NCBI RefSeq assembly: GCF_000317305.3
Contig: NC_023036.2
Coordinates: 5,146,001 to 5,210,000 of the forward strand
Origin: Mycolicibacterium neoaurum VKM Ac-1815D
GTDB lineage: Bacteria; Actinomycetota; Actinomycetes; Mycobacteriales; Mycobacteriaceae
Reading direction: 5' to 3'
DNA length: 64,000 nt
Part shown: piece after piece, positions 56,703 through 64,000 of the stretch
Layout of the letters: the number at the start of each line of letters is the position of its first letter
Numbering within the stretch: the stretch's first letter is position 1
Notes under the pieces: model-generated
Told to the model about the DNA's origin: nothing
The model's input: only the letters and a program-made list of their open reading frames with translations
Database searches by the model: none
Position numbers and translations under genes: made by a program

Positions 56703-57692
56703 ATGGCAATTGGGCTGAGCAAAGACACCAAGAGCACGCTGGTCAAGCTTCTGGCCGCGGCCGCGCTGGTCGCTGTCCTGCTGGGCGGCTTCGCAGCCTG
56801 CCTGTACACCGTCCGGGACAGCGGTGGTGAGCAGGCGGCGAGCAAGACCGGTCCGGCATTGGAGGGCACCTTCAAGGTCGACATCGGTCCGACCGCGACA
56901 CCGGACGGTAAGCCCGTCGCCGGCACGGCCCGTACCGAGACGTGGGTGGCGCGATCGGTCTGCAAGGGCACCGACTGCGTTGCCACGGTGGCCGTGGTGA
57001 ATCCGCAGGACGCCGCCGGAGCGCCGTTGTACACCATGGTGTTCGACTACCTCGACGGTGATTGGCTTCAGGTGCGCGAGGCCCCCGACAAATGCAAGGT
57101 CGGTGATGTCGACACCGATGTCCAAGGGTGGACAGTCATTTCGCTGACACCGCAGCTCGACGGTTCGATGAACGGCGAGTACACCTGGGCCACCGCGCCC
57201 GCCCTGTGCGCGAACAAACGCGCCATCCACCTGACCCCGACCACCGGGTCGGGAGTCGGCGTCACCGCACCGGATCCGGCCTCGGAACCGCCGCTGCGTC
57301 CAGCACCCGGCGCGGCTCTGCGCGGTGTCTACACCTACTCGCAGACCTACCGGGAGACCGGACAGACCTTCCCACCGCACGACTACAAGGCGACGACCTA
57401 TTGTCTGCGCACGGGCGACCGGTGCGTGAGCCTGATGTCGACGATCGACACCAACAATCTCTTCGTGATGCTCTACGGTGACGGGCGTTTCAGCGCCAGC
57501 TTCCCGGAGGGCGACGCCGAGTGCACCGATGGCGTCGGCAAGGTTCGGCAGACCTCGCGCGACGACCTGCCGTTGCCGCAGGGTCCGCAGAACCCCATCG
57601 TCGCGCTGACGGGCACCTCGTTTCAGGAGTACATCGGCGACTGCCCGGCGAAGGTCGAACTCGACGTGAAGTTACAGCGGGTGGGCGACTAG
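56703..57692 (+). CDS. Membrane-anchored extracytoplasmic protein, unknown function
   Basis: This 329-residue protein has one N-terminal hydrophobic anchor (about 14-36, LLAAAALVAVLLGGFAACLY) after a short positive segment, and the rest should lie outside the cytoplasmic membrane. Two related halves are visible, each with paired cysteines (SVCKGTDCVATV and KCKVGD in the first; YCLRTGDRCVSL, ECTDG and DCPAK in the second), suggesting disulfide-bonded repeats. The Cys after GGFAA could be a lipobox, but the context is poor. No function is known to me. ATG 56703 was chosen as it precedes the anchor directly; the ribosome site is weak. Confidence 0.7.
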   Translation: MAIGLSKDTKSTLVKLLAAAALVAVLLGGFAACLYTVRDSGGEQAASKTGPALEGTFKVDIGPTATPDGKPVAGTARTETWVARSVCKGTDCVATVAVVNPQDAAGAPLYTMVFDYLDGDWLQVREAPDKCKVGDVDTDVQGWTVISLTPQLDGSMNGEYTWATAPALCANKRAIHLTPTTGSGVGVTAPDPASEPPLRPAPGAALRGVYTYSQTYRETGQTFPPHDYKATTYCLRTGDRCVSLMSTIDTNNLFVMLYGDGRFSASFPEGDAECTDGVGKVRQTSRDDLPLPQGPQNPIVALTGTSFQEYIGDCPAKVELDVKLQRVGD

Positions 57693-57703
57693 AGGGTCAG
57701 AGC

Positions 57704-57767
57704 GTCCCGGGCGAGCGAAGCGACGGGATTACAACGTCCAAGGCGAGCGAAGCGACGGGATTATAAC
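57704..57767. repeat. 2 x 32-bp tandem repeat with small hairpins between convergent genes
   Basis: Two 32-base units (57704-57735 and 57736-57767) differ at three positions. Each contains GGCGAGCGAAGCGACGGGA, a word of a kind often seen dispersed near gene ends in mycobacteria. The first copy can fold with TCCCG pairing to CGGGA. The second copy overlaps the last codons of hsaB. Confidence 0.85.
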
Positions 57768-58327
57768 CAGGTATCCGAGGTCGTGGTGGTCAGGAAGGCC
57801 TCCAGGTCGTCACGCCACTGGGCCGGGGTGTTCTTGTCCGGCTCGATCCCGGTGTACTGGCCGCGGTAGAACAGCAGCGGCCGCGGTTTGAGCGACGGTG
57901 GCTCCGACAACGAGTGCACCGCGCCGAACACCACGAAGTGGTCGCCGCCGTCATGCACAGAGGCGACGGTGCAGTCGATATGAGCCAAGCTGCCGTCGAT
58001 GATCGGTGAGCCCAACGGCGATGCGGTCCAGTCGATCCCGGCAAACTTGTCCGGAGCCTTGGATCCGAACTGCGCGGAGACGTGTTGCTGATTCTCGTGC
58101 AGCATGTTCACGCAGAACCTGCCGCTGGCCTCGATGGCCTGCCAGGCCCTGGACTGTTTGGTCGGACAGAACAACACCAACGGTGGGTCCAGGGACAACG
58201 CCGCGAACGACTGGCAGGCGAAGCCGATGGGCACGTCATCGGCCGTGGTGGTGATGACGGTGACACCGGTGCAGAACTGCCCGAGCACATTCCGGAAGGC
58301 ACGTGGATCGATGGCTTCGGCGGTCAT
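57761..58327 (-). CDS. hsaB: Flavin reductase HsaB
   Basis: This 188-residue flavin reductase matches Rv3567c and supplies reduced flavin to the HsaA monooxygenase. Typical motifs are FCTGVTVITTTADDVPIGFA, CQSFAALSLDPPLVLFC and the GDHFVVFGAVHSL region that binds NADH. ATG 58327 begins MTAEAIDPRAFRNVLG, as in relatives; the longer reading to 58396 is rejected because it overlaps hsaC. It starts seven bases after the hsaC stop and ends the hsaA-hsaD-hsaC-hsaB operon. Confidence 0.93.
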   Translation of the reverse strand: MTAEAIDPRAFRNVLGQFCTGVTVITTTADDVPIGFACQSFAALSLDPPLVLFCPTKQSRAWQAIEASGRFCVNMLHENQQHVSAQFGSKAPDKFAGIDWTASPLGSPIIDGSLAHIDCTVASVHDGGDHFVVFGAVHSLSEPPSLKPRPLLFYRGQYTGIEPDKNTPAQWRDDLEAFLTTTTSDTWL

Positions 58328-58334
58328 GAGGCGA

Positions 58335-61303
<2,969 letters not shown>

Positions 61304-61344
61304 TGAATTGCCTCCTGGATCGAGATCCGTCACTAGCAAAAGAT

Positions 61345-61358
61345 TAGAACACGTTACG
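61345..61358. promoter_or_regulatory. KstR operator, hsaA side
   Basis: TAGAACACGTTACG matches TnnAACnnGTTnnA except for the last base. It lies 41 bases upstream of the hsaA start and should repress the hsa operon. Confidence 0.75.
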
Positions 61359-61412
61359 ATTTGTGTCGAGTAGCGCGCTCAATCAACGGCTGGACCTGCG
61401 CAACTGCAGTTT

Positions 61413-61426
61413 TGTAACATGTTCTA
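61413..61426. promoter_or_regulatory. KstR operator, kshB side
   Basis: TGTAACATGTTCTA fits the KstR consensus fully. It lies 26 bases upstream of the kshB start. With the hsaA-side box the divergent region carries one operator per promoter. Confidence 0.87.
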
Positions 61427-61452
61427 GTTATGAGGGAAATGAGGCCAGGCCT

Positions 61453-62508
61453 GTGACGGAGGAACCGCTCGGCAGCCATGTGCTGGAACTGGAGATCGCC
61501 GCCGTCGTCGAGGAGACCGCCGATGCCCGGTCGCTCGTGTTCGACATCCCGGCCGGCAGCGATATGCCCGCCGAGAGGTTGCGGTACTCGCCCGGCCAGT
61601 TCCTGACGCTGCGCGTGCCCAGCGAGCGGACCGGATCGGTGGCCCGCTGCTACTCCCTGTCGAGCTCGCCCGCACACGGCGAGAAGCTGACCGTGACCGT
61701 CAAGCGGACCGCCGACGGGTACGCGTCGAATTGGCTGTGCGACAACGCCCATCGCGGTATGCGCATGCATGTGCTGGCACCATCGGGCACCTTCGTCCCC
61801 ACGACGCTGGACACCGACTTCCTGCTGTTGGCCGCGGGCAGCGGGATCACCCCGATGATGGCGATCTGTAAGTCCGCCCTCGCCGAGGGCTCCGGAAAGG
61901 TCGTCCTGGTCTACGCCAACCGTGACGAGAACTCGGTCATCTTCGCCGATGCGCTGCGTGAGTTGGCCGCCGCGCACCCGGACCGGCTGACGGTGATCCA
62001 CTGGCTGGAGACCGTACAGGGGTTGCCCAACACCGATGCGCTGGCGACGCTGGTGCGACCGTTCGCCGCATATGAGGCATTCATCTGCGGGCCCGGCCCG
62101 TTCATGTCCGCCGCCGAAGCGGCGTGCAAGACCGTCGATGCCAGGCATATCCACATCGAGGTGTTCAAGTCGCTGGATTCCGACCCGTTCGCTCAGGTCG
62201 TCATAGACGTGGACGAAGACGACGACCGCGGCCCCGCGCAGGCGATCGTCGAACTCGACGGCACCACCCACGAGATCGAATGGCCGCGTAAGGCCAAGTT
62301 GCTCGATGTGCTGCTGAACAAGGGTCTGGACGCACCGTTCTCCTGCCGGGAGGGCCACTGCGGGGCGTGCGCGGTGCTGATGCGCAAGGGCGATGTCGAG
62401 ATGGAGATCAACGATGTCCTGGAGCCGTCCGATCTCGACGAGGGCCTCATCCTGGCCTGCCAGGCTTTGCCGACATCGGATTCGGTGGAAGTCACCTACG
62501 ACGAATAG
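61453..62508 (+). CDS. kshB: 3-Ketosteroid 9-alpha-hydroxylase reductase KshB
   Basis: This 351-residue iron-sulfur flavoprotein matches Rv3571. It passes electrons from NADH through FAD and a C-terminal plant-type [2Fe-2S] cluster to the oxygenase KshA, which opens steroid ring B. The FAD motif is ARCYSLSSSP (about 65-74), the NADH motif LLAAGSGITPMM (about 133-144), and the cluster cysteines are in CREGHCGACAVLM and the final LACQALP. GTG 61453 was chosen because GAGG lies eight bases upstream and the protein then begins MTEEPLGSHVLELEI; the longer frame to 61363 runs through the KstR box. KshA is not in the window. Confidence 0.93.
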   Translation: MTEEPLGSHVLELEIAAVVEETADARSLVFDIPAGSDMPAERLRYSPGQFLTLRVPSERTGSVARCYSLSSSPAHGEKLTVTVKRTADGYASNWLCDNAHRGMRMHVLAPSGTFVPTTLDTDFLLLAAGSGITPMMAICKSALAEGSGKVVLVYANRDENSVIFADALRELAAAHPDRLTVIHWLETVQGLPNTDALATLVRPFAAYEAFICGPGPFMSAAEAACKTVDARHIHIEVFKSLDSDPFAQVVIDVDEDDDRGPAQAIVELDGTTHEIEWPRKAKLLDVLLNKGLDAPFSCREGHCGACAVLMRKGDVEMEINDVLEPSDLDEGLILACQALPTSDSVEVTYDE

Positions 62509-62545
62509 TGCTCGGGCTAACGTGCAGACGAGCGGAGGGATGGCA

Positions 62546-63121
62546 GTGAAGAAGATTCTTGGTGCAACCGCGGTGGCGTGCGCTGTCCTGTCCGCCCTTT
62601 CCGTGCCGACGGCTTCGGCCGCCTCGAACACCGGGACGTCGTCGATACCTACGCCGCAGGGCATCGTCGAGATGCAGGTGACCGCCGACTGCCCGGGCAC
62701 CGATGGCAAGTGCTTCTTCCGGACCCAGGCCAGCCTGCTGACCCCGACCGGACCCATCGGCCTGCCCCAGGACACCTGGGCCCGCCAGACCATCGTCCTC
62801 CGCAGCACGAATCGCAGCACCTGGCAGGAGGCCTGGTACAGCGCGCCGGCCGGTATGCCCAGGGAACTCAAGGGCGCCAACCACGACAACGTGCTGTCCA
62901 AGGCCTACAAGGCCAACAGCGACTACACCGTCTCGGTGACCTACTTCGGCGGCGGCCCGTTGCAACGCTTTGCCACTGACGGAGATTCGGTGCAGACCGA
63001 TTGGCGATCCGGACGTCCCACCACCGACGGGGGTTTCGTCGTCTGCTCGGATATCCAGGTGGTGTTCGGCGGTGTCAACGTGACCACGCCGAAGGCCTGC
63101 GCCCAGACGACATTCGGCTGA
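62546..63121 (+). CDS. Secreted protein of unknown function (Rv3572 position)
   Basis: This 191-residue protein has a typical Sec signal peptide (about 1-25, KKILGATAVACAVLSALSVP with TASA before the cleavage site). The mature part is compact and beta-rich, with cysteines in ADCPGTDGKCFF and two near the C-terminus (VVCSDIQVVF, KACAQTTFG) that may form disulfides. GTG 62546 is preferred to ATG 62540 because GGAGGG lies six bases before it but directly abuts the ATG. It follows kshB by 37 bases, as Rv3572 does. No function is known. Confidence 0.75.
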   Translation: MKKILGATAVACAVLSALSVPTASAASNTGTSSIPTPQGIVEMQVTADCPGTDGKCFFRTQASLLTPTGPIGLPQDTWARQTIVLRSTNRSTWQEAWYSAPAGMPRELKGANHDNVLSKAYKANSDYTVSVTYFGGGPLQRFATDGDSVQTDWRSGRPTTDGGFVVCSDIQVVFGGVNVTTPKACAQTTFG

Positions 63122-63168
63122 GGTGTTCGGCCACCGGTCGGTGGTCCGGCTGGTGGCCGATTACCTGA

Positions 63169-64000
63169 CTAGCGCGGCAACCCCAGCAGCCGCTCACCGG
63201 CGAGGGTGAGCAGGATCTGCTCGGTGCCCCCGGCGATGCTCAAGCAGCGGGTGTTGAGGAAGTACCGGACATCGGGCGAGTCGACGATGCCGCCACCGTC
63301 CTGGAACTCCATCGCCGCCTCGGCCAACCCCTGTCGATAACGCACGCCGATCAGCTTGCGCACGCTCGACGGAGCACCAGGATCATTGCCGCCCAACGCC
63401 ATCCGCGCGATGAGCTGATCCAGCAGCGAACCGACCTGGGCCAGGGTGATCAGGGCACCGAGCCGATCGGCCTCGGCGCCGTCGAGCTCCCGGTCACCGA
63501 TCACGGCAAGCAGATGCTCCATGCCCTTGTCCAGTGCCCCGCCGGTGGCGATGGCGACGCGCTCGTTGGCCAGCGTGGTACGGGCCAGCGGCCAGCCACC
63601 GTCCACCTCACCGACCACGCAGTCGTCGGGAACGAACAGGTCATCGAAGAAGACCTCGTTGAACAGGGCCTCACCGGTGATCTCGCGCAGCGGCCGGATA
63701 TCGATACCCGGTGAGCTCATATCGACCAGGAAATAGGAGATGCCCTTGTGTTTCGGAGCGTCCGGGTTGGTCCGGGCCAGGCAGATGCCCCAGTTGGCGC
63801 GGTGCGCGTTGGAGGTCCACACCTTCTGTCCGGTCAGAGACCAGCCAGTGCGGCCATCCTTCTCCACACGAACGGCCTTGGTGCGCAACGCCGCCAGATC
63901 CGACCCCGCGCCGGGCTCGGAGAACAGCTGGCACCAGAAGATGTCGCCGTTGAGGGTGCCGGGGATGAACCGATCGATCTGTTCGGGCGTACCGGCGGCA
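63169..64000 (-). CDS. fadE34: Acyl-CoA dehydrogenase FadE34 (ChsE3), 5-prime part outside window
   Basis: The frame is open to the right edge, leaving the C-terminal 277 residues of a protein of about 710 in M. tuberculosis (Rv3573c). FadE34 is a fused double acyl-CoA dehydrogenase that oxidises the five-carbon steroid side chain. Visible are WCQLFSEPGAGSDLAALRT, KVWTSNAHRANWGICLA and the C-terminal IAGGTEQILLTLAGERLLGL. It is convergent with the secreted-protein gene 47 bases away. The neighbour expected beyond the edge is kstR. Confidence 0.88.
   Translation of the reverse strand, partial: AAGTPEQIDRFIPGTLNGDIFWCQLFSEPGAGSDLAALRTKAVRVEKDGRTGWSLTGQKVWTSNAHRANWGICLARTNPDAPKHKGISYFLVDMSSPGIDIRPLREITGEALFNEVFFDDLFVPDDCVVGEVDGGWPLARTTLANERVAIATGGALDKGMEHLLAVIGDRELDGAEADRLGALITLAQVGSLLDQLIARMALGGNDPGAPSSVRKLIGVRYRQGLAEAAMEFQDGGGIVDSPDVRYFLNTRCLSIAGGTEQILLTLAGERLLGLPR

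Overview
The window comes from a mycobacterium, most probably a rapidly growing Mycolicibacterium-type species. The DNA is G+C-rich. It carries the mycobacterial steroid-catabolism regulon with recognisable KstR and KstR2 operators, type VII secretion (ESX)-type substrates, a deazaflavin-dependent nitroreductase (Ddn) and a DUF222/REP13E12-type HNH protein behind a mycobacterial SOS box. Gene symbols were assigned by recognising protein families and M. tuberculosis gene order from memory; no database search was run.

Layout. (1) 1-8.4 kb, minus strand: an accessory cluster with a small biosynthetic operon (a full-length GlmS, a free-standing amino-acid adenylation enzyme, a free-standing carrier protein and an FAD amine oxidase cut by the left edge), two paralogous LuxR-type regulators with degenerate receiver domains, and a GT-B glycosyltransferase. 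Three of these transcription units share a promoter module with invariant spacing (4944-4992, 5854-5902, 8374-8422). This is the most novel-looking part of the window. (2) 8.4-9.1 kb: apparently non-coding. (3) 9.1-10.9 kb: a PPE-like/PE-like type VII secretion substrate pair. (4) 11.0-19.5 kb: cholesterol side-chain genes (ltp2, chsH1, chsH2, fadE29, fadE28, cyp125) divergent from fadA5, an NTF2-like gene, ddn and a small membrane protein. (5) 19.5-24.8 kb: KstR2-type ring C/D genes (two SDRs divergent from echA20, ipdA, ipdB, ipdC). (6) 24.8-34.9 kb: an inserted block with an alcohol dehydrogenase and a guanine-to-allantoin purine pathway (guaD, xanthine dehydrogenase, hpxO, uraH, uraD, and a permease fused to an apparently dead UraD domain). 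(7) 34.9-45.6 kb: the rest of the KstR2 regulon (fadA6, kstR2, a porin-like secreted protein, ipdF, fadE30, fadD3, fadE31-33). (8) 45.7-57.7 kb: mixed metabolism, including a cysteine hydrolase, an aminotransferase, the SOS-controlled HNH protein, a chloroperoxidase-like hydrolase, xylulokinase, and a transporter/3-hydroxybutyrate dehydrogenase/acetoacetyl-CoA synthetase operon with a LysR regulator. (9) 57.8-64 kb: the ring A/B genes hsaA-hsaD-hsaC-hsaB divergent from kshB, then a secreted protein and the 3-prime part of fadE34.

How the genes work together. CYP125, FadA5, FadE28/29, ChsH1/H2 and Ltp2 shorten the cholesterol side chain. KshB feeds electrons to 9-alpha-hydroxylation of the nucleus, and HsaABCD hydroxylate, cleave and hydrolyse rings A/B. 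FadD3 activates the remaining C/D-ring propionate, which IpdF, FadE30/FadE33, IpdC, EchA20, IpdA/B and FadA6 degrade. Three KstR boxes and three KstR2 boxes sit where those two regulators would control the steps. The purine block could let the cell use guanine and xanthine as nitrogen sources, and the 3-hydroxybutyrate operon handles ketone bodies. No rRNA, tRNA, insertion sequence or CRISPR array was seen.
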